A stretch of 64,000 bases of DNA from Streptomyces fulvoviolaceus (lineage in GTDB: Bacteria > Actinomycetota > Actinomycetes > Streptomycetales > Streptomycetaceae). The notes beneath the pieces were generated by a model. That model ran no database searches and was not told the DNA's origin. It was given only the letters and a program-made list of their open reading frames with translations. This document shows positions 17,788 through 26,094 of the stretch, in pieces. Position 1 is the first letter of the stretch. The number at the start of each line of letters is the position of its first letter. Location: positions 186,001 to 250,000 of the forward strand of contig NZ_JOEY01000003.1 in NCBI RefSeq assembly GCF_000718165.1, in the 5' to 3' direction. A program made the translations under genes and the position numbers.

Positions 17788-18905
17788 CCGCCGCGTTCGA
17801 GGAGGGGGAGCGCAACTACAGTCCCGTGCAGTTGACGGGTTTTGTGGAGATGTGCGAGCGGCCCGCCCGCGAGCGTCCGCGGCAGTTGAGCCGGGTGGAT
17901 ATCAAGGCTCTGACGCGCCGTGAATTCCTCGTCTACAAGGAGCAGCGCGCGGTGTGGCATGCCAACCTCGGGCCGATCAAGACGGGCCAGCTGCTGGAAC
18001 TGCATGACGGGCTGGCGGAGATCGTGGACTCGAACCGGCAGGACGGCGACAGGGTGAAGCCCTCGGCGGTGGTCGACGCGTTTCCCGGGTTGGGGAAAAC
18101 GACCGCGGTCCTGGACTACGTGAAGAAGTATCACCGTGATCAGATTCTGGTGCACGGCGCCACTACCCCCAGCGGGCACCGCCGCGTCCCGGTCGTGAAT
18201 ATCACGCTCACGGGCAACATCACGATCCGCGGCTTGAACGAGGCGATCTGCCGGTTCTATGAACTACCCGAGACCGGCAACGCCGACCAGCTTGCCGCCC
18301 GTGCTGCCCGCGCCGCTCGCGCCATGTGCACGACTGTCATTGTCGTGGACGACATCCATTTCCTCGACCTGCGCCGCACCAACCACCGGGTCGTGGCCAA
18401 CCACTTCAAGCACCTGTCCACCGTCTTCCCCGTCACGTTCATCTACGTCGGAGTGGGCGTGGAAGCGCGCGGGGTTCTCACCGATGGTCTCGATGACGAG
18501 GACGTGGACCTCGCGCAGGCGGCTCGCCGGATGACGACGTTGACACTGCCGCCGTTCACTGTGAAGACGGAGGCTGGGCGGGCGCAGTGGCGCAAGCTGA
18601 TGCTCGGCATCGAACGGCTCCTCGTCCTTGGCGACGGCTACCGCGGCATGCTCGCCGAAGACCTCTCTGACTACCTGTATGCCCGCTCCACCGGCCACTT
18701 CGCGTCACTGATGACGCTCATTGCCCGCGGCTGTCGGCGCGCTGTGGACAGTGGTGAGGAGCGGCTGACCGTGGACCTCATGGACACCGTCAAGAACGAT
18801 GTGGCGGCCGAGCGAGGACGCCTAGAACTCCAAGCGGCCCTCCAAGCCGGAACCCTCACCACCAAACCCAGCCGCAAGAAGAAGGGGCCGGGCAGGCGCC
18901 CATGA
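17784..18905 (+). CDS. tnsC: TnsC/TniB-like AAA+ transposition regulator
   Basis: 373 aa, ATGA overlap with tnsB. Couples the target selector to the transposase as an ATP-dependent filament. Walker A is DAFPGLGKTT (Asp98-Thr107); the first Gly of the classic motif is Ala, and the lysine is Lys105. Walker B is VIVVDD (Asp189-Asp190), followed by IHFL. Residues 200-230 (HRVVANHFKHLSTVFPVTFIYVG) contain sensor-1-like positions. The basic C-terminus (SRKKKGPGRRP) could touch DNA. Length fits short TniB/TnsC forms rather than the ~550-aa Tn7 TnsC. Confidence 0.9.
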   Translation: MTAAFEEGERNYSPVQLTGFVEMCERPARERPRQLSRVDIKALTRREFLVYKEQRAVWHANLGPIKTGQLLELHDGLAEIVDSNRQDGDRVKPSAVVDAFPGLGKTTAVLDYVKKYHRDQILVHGATTPSGHRRVPVVNITLTGNITIRGLNEAICRFYELPETGNADQLAARAARAARAMCTTVIVVDDIHFLDLRRTNHRVVANHFKHLSTVFPVTFIYVGVGVEARGVLTDGLDDEDVDLAQAARRMTTLTLPPFTVKTEAGRAQWRKLMLGIERLLVLGDGYRGMLAEDLSDYLYARSTGHFASLMTLIARGCRRAVDSGEERLTVDLMDTVKNDVAAERGRLELQAALQAGTLTTKPSRKKKGPGRRP

Positions 18906-21900
18906 CCCTCAACACCGTGGCCATGGCGCCCGCGTTCTCGACTGAGCGGCTCCCCTATGTGGTGCAGCCGCTGCCGGGCGAGGCCCTGGACAGCTGGATC
19001 GAAGCCTACGCTCGCCAACTCATCGTCACCTCCCGCGAGTTCCTGACCTTTATCGGACTTCCCGGCACCCACCCCGAGCGCATGCTGGTCAAACTCCTTC
19101 CCGAAGAGGCGGCTGTGCTCGCCCGGCGCTGCGGAGCCCCGCCCGAGGTGTTGCGCGCGATGACGCTGGAACCCTTTGACCAGATCACCGTGACGGTCCG
19201 GCACACCACGCGCGGGCTCGGCTCCCCGCCGCGCTGGCGCCGGCACAAGGGCAGCAGGTACTGCCCCACCTGCCTGGCCGAGACCGGCGGCCGCTGGCTA
19301 TTGTCCTGGCGCAGCCCCTGGACCTTTGCCTGTACCCGGCACGCCCAACTCCTGGTGGAGACCTGCGAAGGGTGCGGTCAGCGCCCGCACCCCGCCGGCC
19401 GTCACCCCGCGGGCGTGACGAACCCGGCTCTCTGCACCATGGCGCGCGACCTCGCGCGCGGCAGCAAAGGCGCACGCCTGCCCTGCCACACCGACCTCAC
19501 CACTGCTGTGGCCCAGCCGATTCCTGCCGACGGCCAGATCATCCGCGCCCAGCACTATGTCGACACTGTCATCCGCGGCCACACAGACCGCGACCGAGAC
19601 CCCCACCAACCGCACCCGAGCCTGGAAGAACTCTTCTTCCTCGCCTGGCGGTGTCTGGCCACGCTCCACGACGACACCCTCCCCATCCCCCAATCGGCTT
19701 CGCATCTCCTGCAGGAAGCAGGCGGACACGCCCTGGCCCTGCTGACCGGGCTCAGCAACGAGACGGCCACTGATGTGGCGGTCGGCACCGCGCTCGCCAT
19801 GACCGTCCTGGAGCGCGACCACCCCCACAGTGATGCGGTACTGCGCTGGATCGCCGACTCGCACCTGCGCAAAGACGGCTCCATGGAAGTGTCCGTGAAG
19901 GTCAGCTCCTGGCGCACGGCTTGCTCACCGGCCACCGTGACGCGCGCGTTGACCGTCATCGACACCCGCCTGCGGATCATCGACCGGCTGCGCTTTGCCA
20001 CGACCTCACGCACCCCACAACCGCCCGCCGCGCATCCCGAGCTGATCGAGCACCGCGCCGCGGCGATCCCGGCGACGCTGTGGCCGTCGTGGAGCATGAG
20101 GCTCATGCCGCACCAGATCGGCGGGCCCAGGGGTGCGAAGGCCGCCGAGTTCCGGGCCGGGCTCAGCGCACTCCTCCTGGTCGTCCGCTCCACCAGCCGC
20201 GTCTATCGCGACGCACTCGCACTTCTCGGCGACCCCGTGCCCCCGAGCTTCGTCAAGAGCATGGTCACCCGCCTCGACCGCCAGTACCTGACTCCCCTAC
20301 TGGCCGCGCTGACACAACTGGCAGACGCCCTCGACGATCATGGATCGCCCATCGACTACCAGCGGCGCCGGAGCCTGGCCGACACCGGTCTGACCATCGA
20401 CCGCCAGGCCTACCGGCAACTCGTCGCCCAAAACCGTTGGCGCACTCCCACCGACCGAAGCCTCGACGCCCTGGACAGCTATCTCAGGGCGATGTGGACC
20501 GGCACGCTCACCGACACCAACCACCGCCTGAACGACCTGCGCTTTCGAGCGGATCCTGCGGTGCGTGCCTTCCTGTTCGACCAGGCCGCCGGACACCTGA
20601 AGCGACTGGGCATCGACGAACCCGTCACCTGGGAACCACCATCCGAGTGGGTCCGCGGCATCCCCTGGCCCGGCACCGAACCGGTCGACATCAGCGCGGA
20701 GGAATTCCGGCGCACCGCAGCACGCCACCGCAAACTCACTGATGTCGCCGACTCCCTGGGCATCGGCCTTGAGCACGCCCGCCTGTACGTCGAACTCGCC
20801 AGCACCATCCCTACAGTTCAGCGGAGGACTCTCGGCTCCCCTCGCGGTCCGCGTACCACGGCCCCAGACGCGGCAGCCCTGCATGACCTGTACGTCACCC
20901 AGGGCCTCTCCCTTCGGGGTATGCGCAAGGCCACCGGTTCCAGCGTGGAGGTGCTCAAGGCGGCACTCCGGGAAGCTGGTATCGCCATACGCCAACCCCG
21001 GGAGCGGGCCAGCAGGGGATACCGCCTCGATCGTGACTGGCTCTATGAGCAGTACGCCGTGAAGTGCCGGGGCTTTGCCGAGATAGCCGAAGAAGTCAAA
21101 ATGGACGTGCGCACCGTTCGCCGTATCGCCCGCACGCTCGGCTTCTCGATCAGGCGACACGAAGGAGTACCCCGGGATTTCACCGAGACCACTCGCGGAC
21201 TGGACCTGCCCCACGCCGTGTATCAGGCGTTCTGCGGACGCAACGCGGTGCAGCGGGTCAGAAACGTCAGTCTGCTGATCGATCACCCTACGGTCGCTGA
21301 GGCCGCCGCAGCCTGCGGTATCCGCGTCGCAGACCTTCAGCGGCAGACGGTAGTCATCGAGAATTCCACCGGGTTCCGCCTCCTGGACACCTCGGAATCG
21401 CCGCGGCTTACCGCCCAGGGCCGACAACTCCTGCACGATGCCACACCGGTGCTTGAGCGCTACGCCCGCCTGTACGCCGATAATCCTGGCGCCGCATCTG
21501 GCGTGTACGGGAGAAGCCCCCGCACCGCCGCCCCTGCCCCAGACATCCTTCGAGATCTCTACGTCGACCAGGGGCTCTCCCTCCATAAACTCAGGGATAC
21601 CACCGGCGCCAGCATCACCGTCCTCAAGCAAGCCCTGAGCAGCGCTGGAATCGAGATCCGCAAACAGGGGCACCGCCCCGGATACTCCTACCAGATCGAC
21701 CGCGACTGGCTGTATGAGCAGTACGTCGTGCAGCACCGAACCTTCAGCGACATCGCCGATGAGATCGGGGCGGTCTCGACAACCGTCCTCAACATCGCCA
21801 GAAAACACAACATCCCGATCCGGAGCGCGGTCGGAGTACCCCGGGACTTCGCCGCCACCACACAGGGACTCGTCATCCCTCCTGTCGTCTATCGGGCGTT

Positions 21901-22165
21901 CTCCGGATGGAAGTCCGTGGTACGGCTGAAGAAGATCAGCCTGCTACTTGACCACCATGCACTTGAAACTGCCGCCGAAGCGGCCAACGTGCGGCCGTCA
22001 GAGCTGAAGCGGATCGCCGCAATCATCGAGAAGGACACCGGAATTCCCATACTGGAGACCGTGAAGCCCCTGAGGCTCACAGCGGCAGGCCGAACGCTTC
22101 TGCAGCAGGTCATGCCGGTCCTTCACCGCTATGAAGCCAGGATGGGCGGCACTTCCGCACCGTAA
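18902..22165 (+). CDS. tniQ: Large TniQ/TnsD-like target-selection protein with duplicated C-terminal module
   Basis: 1087 aa, ATGA overlap with tnsC. The N-terminal TniQ domain starts VVQPLPGEALDSWIEAYARQ. A zinc finger follows with Cys121 and Cys124 (YCPTC), a Cys/His pair in FACTRHAQLL and CEGCG. TniQ/TnsD proteins recognise the attachment site and recruit TnsC. Two consecutive ~220-residue units fill the C-terminus (about 653-870 and 877-1085), each starting DLYVxQGLSL, then DRDWLYEQY, GVPRDF and a Leu-Thr-x-x-Gly-Arg end. Each unit contains two or three helix-turn-helix-like stretches (FAEIAEEVKMDVRTVRRIAR; FSDIADEIGAVSTTVLNIAR). The double unit suggests recognition of a long or repeated site. 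Confidence 0.88.
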   Translation: MTLNTVAMAPAFSTERLPYVVQPLPGEALDSWIEAYARQLIVTSREFLTFIGLPGTHPERMLVKLLPEEAAVLARRCGAPPEVLRAMTLEPFDQITVTVRHTTRGLGSPPRWRRHKGSRYCPTCLAETGGRWLLSWRSPWTFACTRHAQLLVETCEGCGQRPHPAGRHPAGVTNPALCTMARDLARGSKGARLPCHTDLTTAVAQPIPADGQIIRAQHYVDTVIRGHTDRDRDPHQPHPSLEELFFLAWRCLATLHDDTLPIPQSASHLLQEAGGHALALLTGLSNETATDVAVGTALAMTVLERDHPHSDAVLRWIADSHLRKDGSMEVSVKVSSWRTACSPATVTRALTVIDTRLRIIDRLRFATTSRTPQPPAAHPELIEHRAAAIPATLWPSWSMRLMPHQIGGPRGAKAAEFRAGLSALLLVVRSTSRVYRDALALLGDPVPPSFVKSMVTRLDRQYLTPLLAALTQLADALDDHGSPIDYQRRRSLADTGLTIDRQAYRQLVAQNRWRTPTDRSLDALDSYLRAMWTGTLTDTNHRLNDLRFRADPAVRAFLFDQAAGHLKRLGIDEPVTWEPPSEWVRGIPWPGTEPVDISAEEFRRTAARHRKLTDVADSLGIGLEHARLYVELASTIPTVQRRTLGSPRGPRTTAPDAAALHDLYVTQGLSLRGMRKATGSSVEVLKAALREAGIAIRQPRERASRGYRLDRDWLYEQYAVKCRGFAEIAEEVKMDVRTVRRIARTLGFSIRRHEGVPRDFTETTRGLDLPHAVYQAFCGRNAVQRVRNVSLLIDHPTVAEAAAACGIRVADLQRQTVVIENSTGFRLLDTSESPRLTAQGRQLLHDATPVLERYARLYADNPGAASGVYGRSPRTAAPAPDILRDLYVDQGLSLHKLRDTTGASITVLKQALSSAGIEIRKQGHRPGYSYQIDRDWLYEQYVVQHRTFSDIADEIGAVSTTVLNIARKHNIPIRSAVGVPRDFAATTQGLVIPPVVYRAFSGWKSVVRLKKISLLLDHHALETAAEAANVRPSELKRIAAIIEKDTGIPILETVKPLRLTAAGRTLLQQVMPVLHRYEARMGGTSAP

Positions 22166-22275
22166 GCGTCCGTGACGGGCTGAGGGCATCTCGGGGCAAA
22201 GCCTGGAGCGTTGCCCGGAAAAGGATCCGCCGGGAGGGGATCTGGCAAGAGAACCGGGACTCGAGTCGGGCGTGG

Positions 22276-22826
22276 CACCGCTAGAGACGCTCGATGACGA
22301 CCGATCCTCCGACAGTCCCCTTCACCGCATTCACCAGCAAGAAGAAGGCGTTCCACACGACCGCCTGGCTCATCGTGCGCCGCGTCAGGCGACTGAACCC
22401 GAAGAGCGTGCCCGAGGACCCGGCCGAACTGTTCAGCGTCTGGCGCCACCACGTCATCTTCACCGACAGCCCCTTCGTCCTGGCCCAGGCCGAACCCATG
22501 CTCCGCGAACACGCCCAGGTCGAGCAGTCCTTCGCCGATCTGGAAGACTCCGCGCTCGGTCATCTACCCTCGGGGTAGTTCACCGCGAACGCCGCCAGGC
22601 TGACCCTGGCAGCCACCGCCTACAACCTCACCCGCGCCGCCGGCCACCTCTCCTCGCCTTACACGCCAAGGCCCGCACCGGCACCATCCGCCGCCACCTG
22701 ATCAACATCCCCGCCCGGATCGCCGCAGGCGCCCGCCGACTCACCCTCCACCTGCCCCAACGCTGGCGCTGGCAGCACGACTTCGCCGATCCGTGGACGG
22801 CGACCGGACAGCGCATGGTCACCTGA
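22276..22826 (+). pseudogene. IS1380-family transposase remnant (C-terminal part)
   Basis: The start (VPFTAFTSKKKAFHTTAWLI, VRRVRRLNP) and FSVWRHHVIFTDSPF, then HAQVEQSFADLEDSALGHLPSG, match the C-terminal third of IS1380 transposases. An in-frame TAG at 22576 interrupts the frame, which continues FTANAARLTLAATAYNLTRA. A later frameshift moves homology into a second frame (RTGTIRRHLINIPARIAAG, then RRLTLHLPQRW). The N-terminal two thirds, including most of the catalytic core, are absent. Dead insertion sequence inside the island. Confidence 0.72.
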
Positions 22827-23045
22827 CCCATGCGACCGCCCTGCCCGCCCACGACCCGGAAGACCCCGCACCGGACGGCCACCCGGCAATCACCGCTGTC
22901 CACACCCCGAAGAAACACCCGGAACCCGTCCGACACCCGTGATCAGAATTCACACGGTGGATCGAAGCTGAAGGCCGAGACCTGCTGGAAGAAGCACGGC
23001 ACGTACTCGCCAGATATGACCTTTCTGTTGCTGTGTCCTAGGAGA
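22827..23045. other. Intergenic stretch behind the IS1380 relic
   Basis: I see no gene here. It probably contains the old right flank of the IS1380 copy, but no clear terminal inverted repeat could be assigned. Confidence 0.4.
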
Positions 23046-24074
23046 TCAGTTCGGGCTAAGCGATGAGAGTGGCTGCGTCAATGTCCAGCAGAGATCGTCG
23101 AATTCCTCGCCCACGTCCCAGGACCTCAAGAATCCCTTATCGACCAAATGATCCAGGATGGTCCGAAGGGAGGAGTAGGGGATCCCGCATTCTCGTGCCA
23201 CGTGTTCTGCTTCGGCCATCCCCTGAACGTCGGCCGGGGCAGAGTGGGCGGCGAGACAGAGGGCAACGAGTCGGGGCAGAGCGGCAGTGCCCGTACGGAT
23301 GCAGCAGGCGCGGCGCAATGCCCAATCGGCGGCGCGGAGTCGGTCAGGGCGTGCCGGGCGCTGCGTGAACAGGCCGCGATCGAGCAACTGGATCGCGGCC
23401 CCCCGAGGTGCCGTCGGGATGGTGCACAGCCATTGCGCTTGAGTGAGCTCCTGCCAAGGGTCCATGAGATCCCCCAAGCGAAGGCTCCTGAGGAGGCCCA
23501 GGGGCACGTGCGCTTGACCGGCGCCGTTCATGCGCAGCGCGCCCTGAAGGGCGAGGAGCCGCGAAGCTGCTCCGGTGTCGGGCGGGAGTGCAGACGCAAG
23601 GTAACTGAGCATCTCTCGAACCCGAGTTGGGCTGTCTGGCTCCTTCGGGCGTCGTCTGTGGCGGGCTGTTCTCCGCCCCGATGGGGGAATCTCGGCAGTC
23701 AGGCTCGCTTCAGGGATGACTGAGGCCTGAGCGGTAGCGGCCGCACATGCGGTGCAGGCGTCGGTTAGTCGCCACAGGCGTCCGCCGCGTTCGCGCGCAA
23801 GCAGGAGCCGGATGGGGCCCTGGCATCCGCGGTGACGGCGGTGCCAACAGCAGCCTCGCTCGTGGCACTGGCATGTCCGCAGGTGTGTCGGCAGCGGGGC
23901 CCGGCGTGCGTGCAGGGCCAGATGGGCGAGGAGCTCAGCTCGGGCCGAGGGGCCATTGAGTGGTCGGCCGCTGTGGGTGCAGTGCTGGCACACGAGGACC
24001 GGGCCGCCGGGCTGCGGGCGCAGTTCCACTGTCCAGGTGCGCCGCACTCCGGGGTCGGCGAAGTGGAGCCTCAT
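23046..24074 (-). CDS. Cys/Arg-rich hypothetical protein with C-terminal winged-helix-like end
   Basis: 342 aa from the ATG at 24074. N-terminal CQHCTHSGRPLN, then a cluster of Cys and His (CQCHERGCCWHRRHRGCQGP) and CTACAA suggest two zinc-binding knuckles in the first ~110 residues. The last ~70 residues (EAEHVARECGIPYSSLRTIL, DHLVDKGFLRSW) look like a winged helix-turn-helix. I cannot name the family. Its promoter faces an XRE gene across three palindromic sites, so it is probably controlled by that regulator. Confidence 0.6.
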   Translation of the reverse strand: MRLHFADPGVRRTWTVELRPQPGGPVLVCQHCTHSGRPLNGPSARAELLAHLALHARRAPLPTHLRTCQCHERGCCWHRRHRGCQGPIRLLLARERGGRLWRLTDACTACAAATAQASVIPEASLTAEIPPSGRRTARHRRRPKEPDSPTRVREMLSYLASALPPDTGAASRLLALQGALRMNGAGQAHVPLGLLRSLRLGDLMDPWQELTQAQWLCTIPTAPRGAAIQLLDRGLFTQRPARPDRLRAADWALRRACCIRTGTAALPRLVALCLAAHSAPADVQGMAEAEHVARECGIPYSSLRTILDHLVDKGFLRSWDVGEEFDDLCWTLTQPLSSLSPN

Positions 24075-24141
24075 GGCGCGTGCGTTCCTCCTGTCGTTTC
24101 CGCGCCGGCCCCCGTCGGGCTGGGATCGGGCGCACACGGTA

Positions 24142-24222
24142 GTGCAGACCTCTGCCCTTTGCTGAGCTGTGGACTAGTGGAAATAGGGCAGAGGTCTGCA
24201 CTGACAGGGCAGGTGTCTGCAC
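24142..24222. promoter_or_regulatory. Three operator-like palindromic repeats between divergent genes
   Basis: Site 1 (24142-24158, GTGCAGACCTCTGCCCT) is an exact inverted copy of site 2 (24185-24201, AGGGCAGAGGTCTGCAC). Site 3 (24206-24222) repeats site 2 with two changes. Sites 1 and 2 each contain a GCAGAnnTCTGC palindrome (site 3 is imperfect). Centres lie 43 and 21 bases apart, near four and two helical turns, as expected for cooperative repressor dimers. The XRE gene starts 15 bases after site 3. Confidence 0.75.
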
Positions 24223-24236
24223 CTTCGGATGGTCGG

Positions 24237-24500
24237 GTGACGATCTTCCCGCCCGACCCGGACTTCGACGCTCTGCGTCTGGAGCTCGCTCGGCTGCGTG
24301 CGGCGCGGGGATGGACGTACGACGAGCTGGCCGCCCGGAGCGGCCTGGCCAGAAGGACTCTGATCGAGATCGAGCAAGGTCGCACCATCGGCACGCTCAG
24401 GACGTGGCACGCCCTGGCTCACGCGCTCAGCACGCCGCTCGACGAACTCTTCGGGGCCCTCTGTCGTGGGCACGAACCCCCTCGCCGGACGAGTGGCTGA
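24237..24500 (+). CDS. XRE-family helix-turn-helix regulator
   Basis: 87 aa from GTG 24237; no strong ribosome site, so possibly a short leader. One HTH_XRE domain: LARLRAARGWTYDELAARSG, then LARRTLIEIEQGR, ending ALAHALSTPLDELF. No other domain. The three palindromic sites immediately upstream are the natural candidates for its operators, giving control of itself and of the divergent Cys-rich gene. Confidence 0.83.
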   Translation: MTIFPPDPDFDALRLELARLRAARGWTYDELAARSGLARRTLIEIEQGRTIGTLRTWHALAHALSTPLDELFGALCRGHEPPRRTSG

Positions 24501-24661
24501 CGGGCCGTCGGGGCAGGTTCAGCGAACCACCCGATCGGGCGGGCTCAGCGTGAACGTTTGAGCGGAGATTCGAATGCATGTCGGCCTGTATAGGGCCGTT
24601 CGATGGACGCCGCTGGCCTGGACGTCGCCTGGACGGCGTGTTGCCTGGCACCTTCGCGCCC

Positions 24662-25546
24662 ATGCGCCCCTCATCTACACGCCGACACTGGGACGGAACT
24701 CCCATTCAGGCCCACCCGCGACGGTCATTGCGTGTCGAGCCCGACAGCCCCACCCGGCTTCTGCGCTGTGCTCAGCGCGAGTGTTGCCGTGAGTGCGGCA
24801 ACTCGGTCGAGTGGTATCACCGTGTTCGTGACCGTCCCGTCCGTCTCCACCCGCGGGAGCTGCCCGTGGCCGAGGTGCCGGCCGACTACCGCTGGCACGT
24901 CAGCTCCGGCCTCGCACATCCCGCCGGGGACGGCAGCGCCTGGTGCCGACTGGCCCACGCCGTCGTCTGCCCGGCTCGCGATGCCGACGCCACCATCGCT
25001 CCCGCACTGACCAGGCTGCGGCGGGCGCTGGCCGTGAATACGCGTCGCCTCACTGACGCCGGTGTCTTCACACCGACCTCACCGACACACCGTTCGGCAC
25101 AACAGCTGGAGAATGCCTGCCGGCCCGCCAGACCCGTCATCCAGCTCCTGTACGTCCGTTACCTCGTCGGGCGACCCGTGAATGAGATCCAATGTGTGGC
25201 CCAGACGCGGCAGCGTGACCGTTGCACGCACGGAGTGCTCGCCCCAGACCGTCCGGCGGGCATCTGGAAACTGGTTCCCGCAACGGCCACCCAAGGTCAA
25301 CTGGCCCTGCCCTTTGAGGTAATGGCTTTGTATGACCTGTCCTCCGTGTCGTACTCCGAGCAGCTTCGCTGGCGCACGCAGCGCTGCCCTCGGCACGCGG
25401 CCGCCCCGACAGCAGCGGATTTGGCACTGACGGACTGGGAACCCTTCGACCCGCTCGTCCACCACGAGTACGTGCACCCTCGCCTTCCGACCGATGTTCG
25501 GCGGTCACGTCCTGGTGGTGGTGCGCGAAAGGCGGCACCGCGATGA
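24662..25546 (+). CDS. DUF6083-type protein with zinc ribbon
   Basis: 294 aa from ATG 24662 (an ATG at 24578 would add 28 poor-looking residues). The N-terminal part RSLRVEPDSPTRLLRCAQRE, then CRECGNSVEWYHR, then HVSSGLAHPAGDGSAWCRLAH is the pattern I associate with DUF6083 proteins of Streptomyces. CAQREC and CREC supply a zinc ribbon. The C-terminal half (QLLYVRYLVGRPVNEIQCV, then DLSSVSYSEQLRWRTQRCPRH) carries a second Cys/His set. Role unknown. It overlaps the next gene by 4 bases, so the two are coupled. Confidence 0.6.
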   Translation: MRPSSTRRHWDGTPIQAHPRRSLRVEPDSPTRLLRCAQRECCRECGNSVEWYHRVRDRPVRLHPRELPVAEVPADYRWHVSSGLAHPAGDGSAWCRLAHAVVCPARDADATIAPALTRLRRALAVNTRRLTDAGVFTPTSPTHRSAQQLENACRPARPVIQLLYVRYLVGRPVNEIQCVAQTRQRDRCTHGVLAPDRPAGIWKLVPATATQGQLALPFEVMALYDLSSVSYSEQLRWRTQRCPRHAAAPTAADLALTDWEPFDPLVHHEYVHPRLPTDVRRSRPGGGARKAAPR

Positions 25547-26043
25547 GAGGACAGCACGCCGTAGAGATCATCTTGACCAGACCGGCCACTCGCGGAGAGC
25601 TTCAAAGAGCTTGCCGAGCCGTGCCGCTCGCGGCGAACGCCGACTGCACCCGCCTGATGGCTGTGCGCCGAGCCCAGTCGCCGGGACGCGCGCTGCGGTC
25701 ACTTCGCCGCGAACTCGATCGGCTACTGCCGATCGACGTCCTGACCACCCATTACCCCGACGCATCGGGTCAGGTGCTGCTCAACGTCGCCCTTACCCGC
25801 GCCATGCGCTCGGAGATCGGTCAGGCCGCGGCCATTCAGGGACAGAAGCCTGGAGACTTCCTCGGCCGGATCGTCGTAGCGGCCGTTGAACGGGAGGAGC
25901 GAGTTCGTACCAGGCAACTGACTGCCCAGCTACACGGCCTCCTCGTCCATCACGCCCCTGAAGACCTACTCGCCTGTGCCGCCCGCGTCCTGCTCGACCG
26001 CCGACACCCCACCTCGCGTCCCTCACGCGTCGCGGACGGTTGA
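25543..26043 (+). CDS. Hypothetical protein, ribbon-helix-helix-like segment
   Basis: 166 aa, ATGA overlap with the DUF6083 gene. Residues ~80-115 (NVALTRAMRSEIGQAAAIQG, QKPGDFLGRIVVAAVERE) have the spacing of a ribbon-helix-helix or antitoxin-like DNA-binding motif. The rest is helical and Arg-rich. Family not recognised. The UvrD-like helicase starts ~50 bases downstream, so the three genes may form one operon. Confidence 0.55.
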   Translation: MRGQHAVEIILTRPATRGELQRACRAVPLAANADCTRLMAVRRAQSPGRALRSLRRELDRLLPIDVLTTHYPDASGQVLLNVALTRAMRSEIGQAAAIQGQKPGDFLGRIVVAAVEREERVRTRQLTAQLHGLLVHHAPEDLLACAARVLLDRRHPTSRPSRVADG

Positions 26044-26094
26044 TGACCGAACAGCTCCGACGCGACCCCTTGACCCACCTCCACCGCGGAGCCT

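Larger units (their letters stand above)
14623..22165 (+). mobile_element. Tn7-like transposon: left end and TnsABC-TniQ module (right end unresolved)
   Basis: The element starts near 14623 (TGTGTAGG) or 14625 (TGTAGG), judged from where ABC-transporter homology stops and from the TGT terminus typical of Tn7 relatives. Four genes overlap by 4 bases each: tnsA, tnsB, tnsC, tniQ. This is the core of a heteromeric cut-and-paste transposon. The element certainly extends beyond 22165, since cargo follows. I found no inverted copy of the left terminus or target duplication downstream. The end given here is only that of the transposition genes. Confidence 0.82.

Noticed and set aside
19581..19595. 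ACAGACCG as a possible right end plus target duplication
   Set aside because: It lies inside the tniQ coding sequence, in frame with a conserved protein, so it is chance.
24142..24222. Repeats considered as a mini CRISPR array
   Set aside because: Units are palindromic operators in mixed orientation with unequal spacing and no cas genes.
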